Positions 1-5,999 of a DNA stretch of 6,033 nucleotides are shown here, one piece after another; the first letter of the stretch is position 1, and each line of letters opens with the position of its first letter. The notes under the pieces are model-generated. The model saw only the letters and a list, made by a program, of their open reading frames with translations. It was not told the origin of the DNA and did no database searches. Position numbers and translations under genes: made by a program. Origin of the DNA: Trueperaceae bacterium (GTDB lineage: Bacteria; Deinococcota; Deinococci; Deinococcales; Trueperaceae); assembly GCA_007130355.1 (NCBI GenBank), contig SLSQ01000007.1, positions 1-6,033 of the forward strand, given 5' to 3'.

Positions 1-36
1 CTCCCGGCCGCGGTCCGCGACCGGCTGGCCGGCTGA
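1..36 (+). CDS. C-terminal end of an upstream gene (partial, unknown product)
   Basis: The first reading frame is open from base 1 and ends in TGA at 34-36, giving the tail LPAAVRDRLAG. This is a plausible amphipathic C-terminus, and the gene would lie on the same strand as the following glycosyltransferase, 126 bases ahead of it. Only eleven residues are visible, so no product can be named. In GC-rich DNA a short open frame is weak evidence, and its last codons already fall inside the octamer repeat that begins near base 20. Confidence 0.35.
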   Translation, partial: LPAAVRDRLAG

Positions 37-120
37 CCGGCCTACCGCCGGACCGCCGCACCGCCGGACCGCACCGCTGTACCGCCGCACCGCCGCACCG
101 CCGGACCGGCCGACCGGACG
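20..120. repeat. Degenerate tandem octamer repeat, ACCGCCGG-like
   Basis: From base 20 the sequence can be cut into octamers nearly all starting ACCG: units begin at 20, 28, 36, 44, 52, 60, 73, 81, 89, 97, 105 and 113. A single 5-base unit (ACCGC, 68-72) breaks the phase. The commonest forms are ACCGCCGG and ACCGCCGC; variants include ACCGGCCT, ACCGCTGT and ACCGGACG. The array crosses the putative stop at 34-36 and fills most of the gap before the glycosyltransferase. The period of eight is not a multiple of three, so it is not a peptide repeat. The remaining bases 121-162 hold no recognisable site. Confidence 0.75.
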
Positions 121-162
121 CCGCGGCGACGGGACCCTCCCCGCCCGCCGGCACTGTGCGCG

Positions 163-1392
163 ATGACCACGCCGCGCCGAACGCCGGCGGTAGCTTGGGT
201 CATGACGGCACGGTCGCAGGTTCGTACCTGGCGCAGTCCCCGTTCGGAGCGGAAGCGGGTCGCCTTCGTACTCGGCAGCTACACCCTCGGCGGGGCCGAG
301 CGCCAGCTGGCGGCGTTGGTGACGCAGCGACCGGCGTTCGCGCGCGGGGTCGAGCTCGAAGCGGTCACCTTCCTCCCGACCACCTCGCCGGCCGTCGCGG
401 CGGCGTTCGACGCCGCCGGCGTGCGGCACACCCTGATCGACCGCAGCACGACCTCCGCGCCGATCTTCCTGCTCCGCCTGATCCGGCACTTCGCGCGGAC
501 CCGGCCCGACATCGTGCATACCGTCCTGGACGGCTCGACGGGGGCGTGGGGGCGGTTGGCCGCGTGGGTGGCGCGGGTGCCGGCGATCTTCCACTCGGAC
601 CTGTCGCTGGCGCCGGGCGACACGTCGCTGCACCGGCGCTTGCGGCCGTTCCTCGACCGCGTCACGGCCCGGTTCCTCCCGAACGCGTACGCCATCGCCG
701 ACCGCCTGACGGAGAGCGGCGTGCCGCGCGACCGCATCGACGTGCTGCCGTGCGGCGTCGACCTGAGCCGGTTCCGGCCGTCGCGCGAGGCCACGGCGCA
801 CGCCCGCGCCGCCCTCGGGATCGCCCCCGACGCGCGGGTCGTCGGGTTCCTGGGCCGGTTCGTCGTCGAGAAGCGGATCGACGTGCTGCTGGACGCCCTG
901 CTGCGGATGCGACCCGAGGATCGCCCGGACGTCGTGCTGCTAGCCGGCGACGGGCCGCTGCAGGCCGAGATGCGGCGACGCATCGAGGCGGACCCGTACC
1001 TGCGGCGCTCGTGCCGCCTGCTCGGACCGATCGAGGAGGTCCCGACGTTCCTGGCGGCCCTCGACGCGCTGCTGCTGACGTCGGACGTCGAGGGCCTGCC
1101 CAACGCGGTGCTCGAGGGGATGGCCATGGCCCTGCCCGTGGTGGCGACGTCCGTGTCCGACCTGCCCCGGCTGCTGGACGGCTGCGGTTTCGTGGTCCCG
1201 CCGGGCGACCCGGAAGCGTTCGCCGCGGCGCTGGCACGCCTGCTGCGCATGCCGGACGACGAGCGCGCGGCGATGGGCGCCCGCGGACGGCACCGGGTCG
1301 AGGAGCGCTACGACCTGGTCCGGATCGCCGCGGAGTTCTGGAGGATCCACCTCGACGCGGCCGGCGCGCCGGTCCTGGCCGAGAGCCTCTGA
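163..1392 (+). CDS. Glycosyltransferase family 4 (GT-B fold), polysaccharide biosynthesis
   Basis: This 409-residue protein is a retaining GT4-type glycosyltransferase, expected to move a sugar from a nucleotide-sugar to a growing lipid-linked or polysaccharide acceptor on the cytoplasmic face of the membrane. The N-terminal Rossmann domain begins near residue 32 (KRVAFVLG) and carries the family's glycine loop GGAER at 43-47. The C-terminal donor domain starts near 226 (VVGFLGRF), with R232 and K237 in the usual phosphate-binding positions. The EX7E motif is E310 to E318, within EGLPNAVLEGMA. Length is normal for the family and no membrane segment is seen. The start is uncertain: ATG 163 and ATG 202 (residue 14) both lack a good Shine-Dalgarno, and conserved sequence begins only after residue 30. 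Donor and acceptor cannot be read from the sequence. It runs convergently towards the asparagine synthase gene, 52 bases away. Confidence 0.9.
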   Translation: MTTPRRTPAVAWVMTARSQVRTWRSPRSERKRVAFVLGSYTLGGAERQLAALVTQRPAFARGVELEAVTFLPTTSPAVAAAFDAAGVRHTLIDRSTTSAPIFLLRLIRHFARTRPDIVHTVLDGSTGAWGRLAAWVARVPAIFHSDLSLAPGDTSLHRRLRPFLDRVTARFLPNAYAIADRLTESGVPRDRIDVLPCGVDLSRFRPSREATAHARAALGIAPDARVVGFLGRFVVEKRIDVLLDALLRMRPEDRPDVVLLAGDGPLQAEMRRRIEADPYLRRSCRLLGPIEEVPTFLAALDALLLTSDVEGLPNAVLEGMAMALPVVATSVSDLPRLLDGCGFVVPPGDPEAFAAALARLLRMPDDERAAMGARGRHRVEERYDLVRIAAEFWRIHLDAAGAPVLAESL

Positions 1393-1423
1393 ACCCCCGG
1401 CGCCCCCTGCCGAGGCGGGCCGT

Positions 1424-1443
1424 CCCGCGGTCACGGCCGCGGG
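1424..1443. terminator. GC hairpin between convergent genes, possible bidirectional terminator
   Basis: CCCGCGG (1424-1430) and CCGCGGG (1437-1443) form a perfect 7-bp stem around a 6-base loop. It sits in the 52-base gap between two convergent genes, directly beside the asparagine synthase stop at 1445-1447. There is no T-run on either side, so intrinsic termination is not assured. Position supports a terminator more than sequence does. Confidence 0.4.
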
Positions 1444-1444
1444 G

Positions 1445-3382
1445 CTAGCGGTCGCGGGCCCAGTCCTGGTAGGCGAGGATCGGCCAGAGCCGGTGCTGCC
1501 AGTCGGCCCGTCCGGACAGGTGCTCGCGCCACAGGCGCCGCACCGGCCCCGGGTGGAACGGACCGCCGGCGTCGAGCCGTTCGGGGGAGAGGAGCTCCTC
1601 GGCCCACGGCCGAAGCCGTCCCCGCAACCAGCTGCCGATCGGCACGCCGAAGCCCGTCTTGTCGCGGTCGACCAGCGCGCGCGGCACGTGGCGATCCAGC
1701 ACGCGGCGGAGCAACCACTTGGTGCGCCCGTCGCGGACGCGGGCCTCCCGCCCGAGGCTCCAGGCGAACGCGACCACCCGGTGGTCGAGCATCGGCACGC
1801 GGGTCTCGAGCCCGTGCGCCATCGCCGCCCGATCGACCTTGACCAGAACGTCGTCCGGTAGGTACGAACGGGCGTCGAACGCCATCATCCGCTCGGTCGG
1901 GTCGGTGCGGTCGAACGGCAGCGTCTCGGCCCAGGCCCGGTGCGGCGTCGCGCCGGAGCGGAGCAACGCCGCCGGATCGTCGACGTGCGCGACGCGCGCG
2001 AGGTAGTGCTCCTCGACCGACGTCGCGCGCAGCGCGGTCGCGACGCCGTGGATCCTCGAACCGAGCAGGTGCGGGAACGCGCCGACCCGAAGGCGCATCG
2101 CGGCGTGTCGCAGGGCGTCGGCCGGAAGGGCGTCCACCACGTTCGCCGCCCCGGAACGGAAGGGGGCCGGCAGACGGCGCGACCGTCGCCAGAGGCGTTC
2201 GACGCTCGCGTAGCGGCCGTAGCCGCCGAACAGCTCGTCGCCGCCGTCGCCGGACAGGGCCACGGTCACCTGCGCGCGCGCGAGGCCGGCGACCAGCCAG
2301 GTCGGGATCGCGGACACGTCGCCGAACGGTTCGTCGTAGATCGAGGGGAGGCGCGTGATCACCGCGGCCGCCTCGTCGGGCGAGACGATCAGCTCGTGGT
2401 GGTCGGTGCCGAGGTGCCGGGCCACGGCTCGGGCCGCGGCCGACTCGTCGTAGGCGCGTTCGGAGAAGCCGATCGTGAACGTCTTGACGGGCGCGGTGCT
2501 CTGGGCCTGCATCAACGCGACCACGGCGCTCGAGTCGATGCCGCCGGAGAGGAAGGCGCCCAGCGGCACGTCGGCGATCCGTTGCGACGCCACCGCGGCG
2601 GCCAGGTGCGCCTCGAGCGCGTCGGTCGCCTCCTCGTCGCTGCCGATGAACGGGTGGCGCCGGCCCTGTTCGGCGACGTCGTGCAGGTTCCAGTACGGGA
2701 CCGGCTCGGCCAAGGCGCCCGGCGAGCGGTCCGGACCGGAGCGCCAGGTGGTCCCGGGCGGCAGCTTGCGGATGCCGAGGTGGATCGAGTGCGGAGCCGG
2801 CACGTAGCCGTACCGAAGGTACGAAGCGAGCGCCGCCGGATCGACGCGGCCGTCGAAGGCGGGGTGGGGGCGGAGCGCCTTGAGTTCGGAACCGAACAGC
2901 AGCACCCGCCCCTGCCAGCCGTAGTAGAGCGGCTTTTCGCCGAGGCGGTCGCGGCCGAGGGTCAGGACCCGTTCCCAACGGTCCCAGACGGCGAACGCGA
3001 ACATGCCGGTCGCCCGGCGCAAGGTGGCTTCGATGCCGATCGCGTCGAAGGCGGCCAGCAACGACTCGGTGTCGGACCGTCCGCGCCACCCCTCGGGGCC
3101 GGGCCCGAACGAGGCGCGCAGGTCGGCGTGGTCGTAGACCTCGCCGTTGTACACGATCACGTAGCGGCCACTGGGCGACCGCATCGGCTGGCGTCCGGCG
3201 GGGGAGAGGTCGAGGATCGAGAGGCGACGGTGTCCGAGCGCGACGCCGGCGTCGGCGTCGACCCAGGCGTCGGCGTCGTCGGGACCTCGGTGCGCGATCC
3301 GGTCGCTCATCGCACGGATCTGCCCGACCGCGAGGTCGGGTGCGACGCCGTCGATGGTCACGAACCCCACGATTCCGCACAT
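1445..3382 (-). CDS. asnB: Asparagine synthase (glutamine-hydrolysing) family amidotransferase
   Basis: The 645-residue protein has the two-domain class II architecture. The N-terminal Ntn glutaminase domain (about 2-200) frees ammonia from glutamine, and the C-terminal ATP-pyrophosphatase domain (about 250-640) adenylates a carboxylate for amidation. The start is fixed by MCGIVGF: after Met removal Cys2 is the nucleophile, so the upstream in-frame Met at 3637 is not used. Glutamine-site residues are visible at R52 (HRRLSILDLS), N79-G80 (YNGEVY) and D104 (SDTESLL). The ATP PP-loop is SGGIDSS at 279-285, followed by YDEPFGD (349-355) and SGDGGDELFGGY (377-388). Known family role: aspartate to asparagine. 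Homologues inside polysaccharide clusters are thought to amidate uronic acids or otherwise modify sugars, which suits the neighbouring glycosyltransferase (inference). No Shine-Dalgarno precedes the start; the bases upstream read CCACTCCAG. The gene is divergent from the lipoprotein gene. Confidence 0.93.
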   Translation of the reverse strand: MCGIVGFVTIDGVAPDLAVGQIRAMSDRIAHRGPDDADAWVDADAGVALGHRRLSILDLSPAGRQPMRSPSGRYVIVYNGEVYDHADLRASFGPGPEGWRGRSDTESLLAAFDAIGIEATLRRATGMFAFAVWDRWERVLTLGRDRLGEKPLYYGWQGRVLLFGSELKALRPHPAFDGRVDPAALASYLRYGYVPAPHSIHLGIRKLPPGTTWRSGPDRSPGALAEPVPYWNLHDVAEQGRRHPFIGSDEEATDALEAHLAAAVASQRIADVPLGAFLSGGIDSSAVVALMQAQSTAPVKTFTIGFSERAYDESAAARAVARHLGTDHHELIVSPDEAAAVITRLPSIYDEPFGDVSAIPTWLVAGLARAQVTVALSGDGGDELFGGYGRYASVERLWRRSRRLPAPFRSGAANVVDALPADALRHAAMRLRVGAFPHLLGSRIHGVATALRATSVEEHYLARVAHVDDPAALLRSGATPHRAWAETLPFDRTDPTERMMAFDARSYLPDDVLVKVDRAAMAHGLETRVPMLDHRVVAFAWSLGREARVRDGRTKWLLRRVLDRHVPRALVDRDKTGFGVPIGSWLRGRLRPWAEELLSPERLDAGGPFHPGPVRRLWREHLSGRADWQHRLWPILAYQDWARDR

Positions 3383-3535
3383 CTGGAGTGGCAAGGTACC
3401 CCGGTTCTCGGCGGGTGCCGTCCTCATCCGTACGGAAACGGGGTGGAGGACCGGGGTGCGGGATCGAGAGCGGAGCGGGTAGGCGGCCGTGCGTTCCGTC
3501 GAGAACGGCGTTCCCGCGGACCGGCGCGCGGCCGC
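3383..3535 (-). promoter_or_regulatory. Probable untranslated leader of the asparagine synthase gene
   Basis: These bases lie upstream of the MCG start and hold no convincing gene. They contain a 10-bp perfect palindrome, TCCGTACGGA (3427-3436). A three-part repeat, CGTTC (3492-3496), GAACG (3503-3507) and CGTTC (3509-3513), allows the central arm to pair with either neighbour. If transcription starts in the A/T-richer core around 3536-3578, this is a leader of about 150 bases. No known riboswitch consensus was recognised. The minus-strand frame stays open here only because of the high GC. Confidence 0.35.
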
Positions 3536-3578
3536 GAACGAAATGTCGCCTACGATACGAATAGTGCAGATGTGCACT
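3536..3578. promoter_or_regulatory. A/T-richer core of the divergent region with a 16-bp palindromic site
   Basis: About half of these bases are A or T, clearly more than in the surrounding DNA, so this is the likeliest place for promoters of one or both divergent genes. TACGAT (3551-3556) matches four of six bases of a sigma-70 -10 box, but no good -35 partner is visible on either strand. The segment ends in a perfect inverted repeat, AGTGCA (3563-3568), four-base spacer GATG, TGCACT (3573-3578), a shape typical of a dimeric regulator's operator. The regulator is unknown. Confidence 0.35.
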
Positions 3579-3631
3579 GCGAGCGTCGCGGCTTGTGGGA
3601 CGGGGCGAACGACCCCGGCCCGCAGGGAGGA

Positions 3632-3673
3632 CGCCAAGAAGCGTGCGCCGCAACTTGGGCGCTTGGCGCACGC
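3632..3673. repeat. Inverted repeat with two alternative pairings
   Basis: GCGTGCGCC (3641-3649) and GGCGCACGC (3665-3673) form a perfect 9-bp stem with a 15-base loop. The same segment can fold another way: CGCCAAG (3632-3638) pairs with CTTGGCG (3662-3668) over 7 bp, with CGCC (3646-3649) and GGCG (3658-3661) inside. The two folds compete for 3646-3649 and 3665-3668. It lies in the divergent intergenic region, so it could act as DNA, or as RNA if either strand is transcribed here. No known family was recognised. Confidence 0.5.
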
Positions 3674-3751
3674 GGAGCGAGTAGCGCAACCGGTCGTATT
3701 CCCATCCTTCGTGCACCCAACCTGGTGAAGTGCCCTTCGTCATCGGGCGTC

Positions 3752-3856
3752 GGACGACGACGTCCAGGAGGCGTGGACCCGAGCATCCCCACGTGGGCAT
3801 CACGGGACTCGGCGAGCCAGTGATGCAACCGACCGGAACGTACCGTAGGTTGCGTC
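3752..3856 (+). promoter_or_regulatory. Structured 5' leader of the lipoprotein gene with competing hairpins
   Basis: Four hairpin or palindrome elements follow each other ahead of the lipoprotein start. GGACG/CGTCC lies at 3752-3756 and 3761-3765. The palindrome CCCACGTGGG is at 3788-3797. Then GCATCAC (3797-3803) pairs with GTGATGC (3820-3826), enclosing GG/CC and CTC/GAG with a GGC loop. Finally GATGCAACC (3822-3830) pairs with GGTTGCGTC (3848-3856), nine pairs including one G-U. The last two stems share 3822-3826 and cannot both form. The final stem ends eight bases before the Shine-Dalgarno, so switching could affect translation (inference). Cyclic-di-GMP-I and cobalamin riboswitch consensus motifs were looked for by eye and not found. 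Confidence 0.45.
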
Positions 3857-3864
3857 CAAACCAT

Positions 3865-3873
3865 AAGGGAGAG
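3865..3873 (+). promoter_or_regulatory. Shine-Dalgarno of the lipoprotein gene
   Basis: AAGGGAGAG is the best ribosome binding site in the window. Its GGGAG core ends only two bases before ATG 3874 but eleven before ATG 3883, so the second ATG is the better start. The in-frame ATG at 3730 has no such site, and the stretch it would add is not protein-like. Confidence 0.7.
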
Positions 3874-3882
3874 ATGGTGCGG

Positions 3883-5961
3883 ATGCGTAGAAGCACGAAG
3901 GAACGACGGCGTACGAGGTGCGCCACCCCACGTAGCAGGACGTTCGGAACGGTCGCCAGGCTCGCAGCGCTCGCCGCGCTCCTGGCGATTCTCGCTGCCT
4001 GCGGGCAGGTCACGCCGGGAGGCACGACCGAGGAGGAGGCCGAAGCGTCGTGGTCCGGCGTCGCGATCGGGTACGGCGAAGATGCGACGGTCACGCCGCT
4101 CGATCCGCCGCCGGAGGCGCTCGAGGAGGACGCGGTGACCGTACGCGGCGCCGGCTCCGACATCGCCGGATCGTCGGACGCGTTCTACTACGTCTTCACC
4201 GAGCTCGAGGGAGACGGATCGCTCGAGCTGATGGTCGAAGCGTTCGAGGCCGCGACCGAGGGCAGCAAGGCCGGGGTGATGATCCGCGACGGACTCCATC
4301 CCGAGGCGCGCAACGCCCTCCTGTACGTGAACGATCAGGTCGGCGTCGTCATGCAGGTGCGCGACGACGACGGCGGGGCGACGCGCGAGGCGGGCAGCGA
4401 TCCGGACGGGACGCCCGAAGGGTGGCTGCGCCTGACGCGGAGCGGGGACCGGGTCGAGGGCGAACGCTCGCTCGACGGAACGACCTGGACCTCGATCGGC
4501 ACGTACGAACTGGCCCTCGGCGAAGAGGTCATGATCGGCATGGCGGTCACCAGCAGCGAACCGGAGATCGAGTCGACCGCGACGTTCCGTGGCGTGCGGG
4601 TCGGGCGTCCGGACCACGCCGGCGGCGGAGGCGGTACCCCGCCGGGACAGGAACCGGAGCCGGAACCCGAACCGGAACCGGAACCCGAGCCCGAGCCGGA
4701 ACCGGAGCCGGAACCGGAGCCCGAGCCCGAACCCGAGCCCGAACCGGAACCCGAACCCGAACCGGATCCGGAGCCGCGCGACGACGAGTCCGCCTACGAC
4801 CTGCCGGCACCGACGCTGTTCGTGTCGCCGAGCGGTTCGGACGCCAACTCCGGTCGGACCGAAGGCGACCCGCTCCGCACCCTGACGCACGCGGCGAACG
4901 TGGTCGAGCCGGGCGACGTGGTCTACCTGCGGGGCGGCGAGTACCCGATCGAGGTGCGGTTCCGCCGTTCCGGCACGCCCGACCGACCGATCGTGTGGGC
5001 CTCGTACCCGGGGGAACGAGCGGTGCTGGACGGTTCGTACGGAGTTCCGGGCGAGAGCATGGACCGGGTGTGGGTCGACGGCGCCTCGTGGAACGTGTTC
5101 GTGGACTTCGAGGTCCGCAACGGACCGCAGCAGGGCATCTACGTCCACAACGGCGCGTCGGACAACGTGTTCCACGGACTGATCACGCACGGCAACCACG
5201 GCAGCGGCATCCAGAACGTGGGCGCCGACCGGAACCTGTACGCGCACATCGTGACGTACGACAACTACGACCGCTACAACGTCTACGGCCGGCAGGGCGA
5301 CGACGCCGACGGGATCGGCCTCTCGTCCGGGGACGGGAACCGGCTGTACCGCGTGGTCGCGTTCGACAACTCGGACGACGGCATCGACCTGTGGCGCTCG
5401 ACGAACACCGTAGTCGAGCAGTCGGTGGCGTTCCGCAACGGCCGTGGTTCGCACGGCGACGGCACCGGGATCAAGGCGGGCGGCGGCATCACCGGCAACA
5501 ACGTGGTGCGCTCGTCCCTGGCGTTCGACAACCGTTCGGGCGGGTTCTCGAGCAACAGCGGGTACGGAATCGAGTTCGTGCACAACACGGCGTACGGCAA
5601 CGGGGGCGCGGCGTTCTACGGTCACGACGGCACCCGCTACCGGAACAACGTGGCCGTCGGGAGCGCCCTGTTGTACGTGTCCGGCTCCGACTCGAGCCAC
5701 AACACCTGGGACCTCGGCATCGGCGACCCGCGCTTCGAGAGCACCTACGCCGGGGACGACGAGTTCCTGGCCCTGAGCGCCGACAGCCCGGCGATCGACG
5801 CCGGCACCGACGTCGGCCTGCCGTACGACGGGGCGGCGCCCGACCTGGGTGCCCTTCCGTACGACGTCGTCCTCGCCGACCGGGTCGCCGTGGACGAGAT
5901 CGCACTGGCCGAACTGGCGACCTTCGCGACCGAGTTCGCCTGGAGCACGCCGGGACGTTGA
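3883..5961 (+). CDS. Surface lipoprotein with DUF1349-like domain, Glu-Pro linker and PL9-like pectate lyase beta-helix
   Basis: The 692-residue product starts with a basic N-terminus and a hydrophobic stretch (about 24-39) ending in the lipobox LAAC, with Cys40 as the lipidated residue; it should be membrane-anchored and face outward. Residues 57-241 resemble the DUF1349/concanavalin-like beta-sandwich (GAGSDIAG, DAFYYVF, KAGVMIRDG, GWLRLTRSGD, SLDGTTW). A Glu-Pro linker spans 257-298. Residues 312-664 form a right-handed beta-helix opening with FVSPSGSDANSG and closing with APDLGALPYD, as in polysaccharide lyase family 9. Putative calcium aspartates are D476 (DADG) and D498, D499, D502 (NSDDGID); the family's catalytic lysine matches K531 (GTGIKAGGG). 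PL9 enzymes cleave polygalacturonate by beta-elimination. A different uronate substrate is possible. The last 28 residues are unassigned. Start 3883 is chosen by Shine-Dalgarno spacing; 3874 is the alternative. Confidence 0.85.
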   Translation: MRRSTKERRRTRCATPRSRTFGTVARLAALAALLAILAACGQVTPGGTTEEEAEASWSGVAIGYGEDATVTPLDPPPEALEEDAVTVRGAGSDIAGSSDAFYYVFTELEGDGSLELMVEAFEAATEGSKAGVMIRDGLHPEARNALLYVNDQVGVVMQVRDDDGGATREAGSDPDGTPEGWLRLTRSGDRVEGERSLDGTTWTSIGTYELALGEEVMIGMAVTSSEPEIESTATFRGVRVGRPDHAGGGGGTPPGQEPEPEPEPEPEPEPEPEPEPEPEPEPEPEPEPEPEPEPDPEPRDDESAYDLPAPTLFVSPSGSDANSGRTEGDPLRTLTHAANVVEPGDVVYLRGGEYPIEVRFRRSGTPDRPIVWASYPGERAVLDGSYGVPGESMDRVWVDGASWNVFVDFEVRNGPQQGIYVHNGASDNVFHGLITHGNHGSGIQNVGADRNLYAHIVTYDNYDRYNVYGRQGDDADGIGLSSGDGNRLYRVVAFDNSDDGIDLWRSTNTVVEQSVAFRNGRGSHGDGTGIKAGGGITGNNVVRSSLAFDNRSGGFSSNSGYGIEFVHNTAYGNGGAAFYGHDGTRYRNNVAVGSALLYVSGSDSSHNTWDLGIGDPRFESTYAGDDEFLALSADSPAIDAGTDVGLPYDGAAPDLGALPYDVVLADRVAVDEIALAELATFATEFAWSTPGR
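4651..4776 (+). repeat. Hexanucleotide tandem repeat encoding a Glu-Pro linker
   Basis: Twenty-one consecutive six-base units of the form GA[A/G]CC[G/C] encode twenty Glu-Pro dipeptides and one Asp-Pro (unit 20, GATCCG). The units mix synonymous codons, so the array is not a fresh perfect expansion. A six-base period keeps frame whatever the copy number. The product is a stiff, acidic, extended spacer between the beta-sandwich and the beta-helix, preceded by a short GGGGGTPPGQ hinge. Confidence 0.95.
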
Positions 5962-5977
5962 CGTTCCGGTCCAGCTA

Positions 5978-5991
5978 GATCCAGATGGATC
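5978..5991. repeat. Short inverted repeat after the lipoprotein gene
   Basis: GATCC (5978-5982), loop AGAT and GGATC (5987-5991) form a 5-bp hairpin in the 3' untranslated region, sixteen bases after the stop codon and just ahead of the main terminator stem. It may stabilise the transcript end or be chance. Confidence 0.35.
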
Positions 5992-5999
5992 GCGGGTCC

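Noticed and set aside
20..120. CRISPR array
   Set aside because: The units are contiguous 8-mers with no spacers and no direct repeats of 20-40 bases.
279..1250. Long open frames antisense to or overlapping the glycosyltransferase
   Set aside because: Arg/Ser/Ala/Pro-rich translations without domains, as expected for shadow frames in GC-rich DNA; the + strand frame has clear GT4 motifs.
3395..3419. GGTACCC/GGGTGCC hairpin near the asparagine synthase start
   Set aside because: It contains a G-T pair on the + strand that becomes an A-C mismatch in the minus-strand transcript, where it would need to act.
3383..3637. 85-residue N-terminal extension of the asparagine synthase
   Set aside because: The family needs Cys2 exposed at the N-terminus after Met removal, so translation must begin at 3382.
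3489..3728. Small + strand frame in the divergent intergenic region (possible small protein)
   Set aside because: No Shine-Dalgarno before ATG 3489 or 3543, no hydrophobic or domain-like pattern, and overlap with palindromes and inverted repeats.
1940..3823. 627-codon + strand frame opposite the asparagine synthase
   Set aside because: The translation has no recognisable motif, while the minus strand carries every AsnB signature over the same bases.
3600..3870. Cyclic-di-GMP-I or cobalamin riboswitch ahead of the lipoprotein
   Set aside because: The conserved GGGCAAACC and GGGACGCAAAGC blocks of the former and the B12 box of the latter are absent on both strands.
3730..3882. In-frame extension of the lipoprotein to ATG 3730
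   Set aside because: It would bury the lipoprotein signal peptide about 50 residues deeper, has no Shine-Dalgarno, and runs through the hairpin-rich leader.
3550..5700. 716-codon minus-strand frame opposite the lipoprotein
   Set aside because: Low-complexity Arg/Val/Phe/Gly composition mirrors the Glu-Pro codons of the opposite strand; the + strand frame has a lipobox and PL9 motifs.
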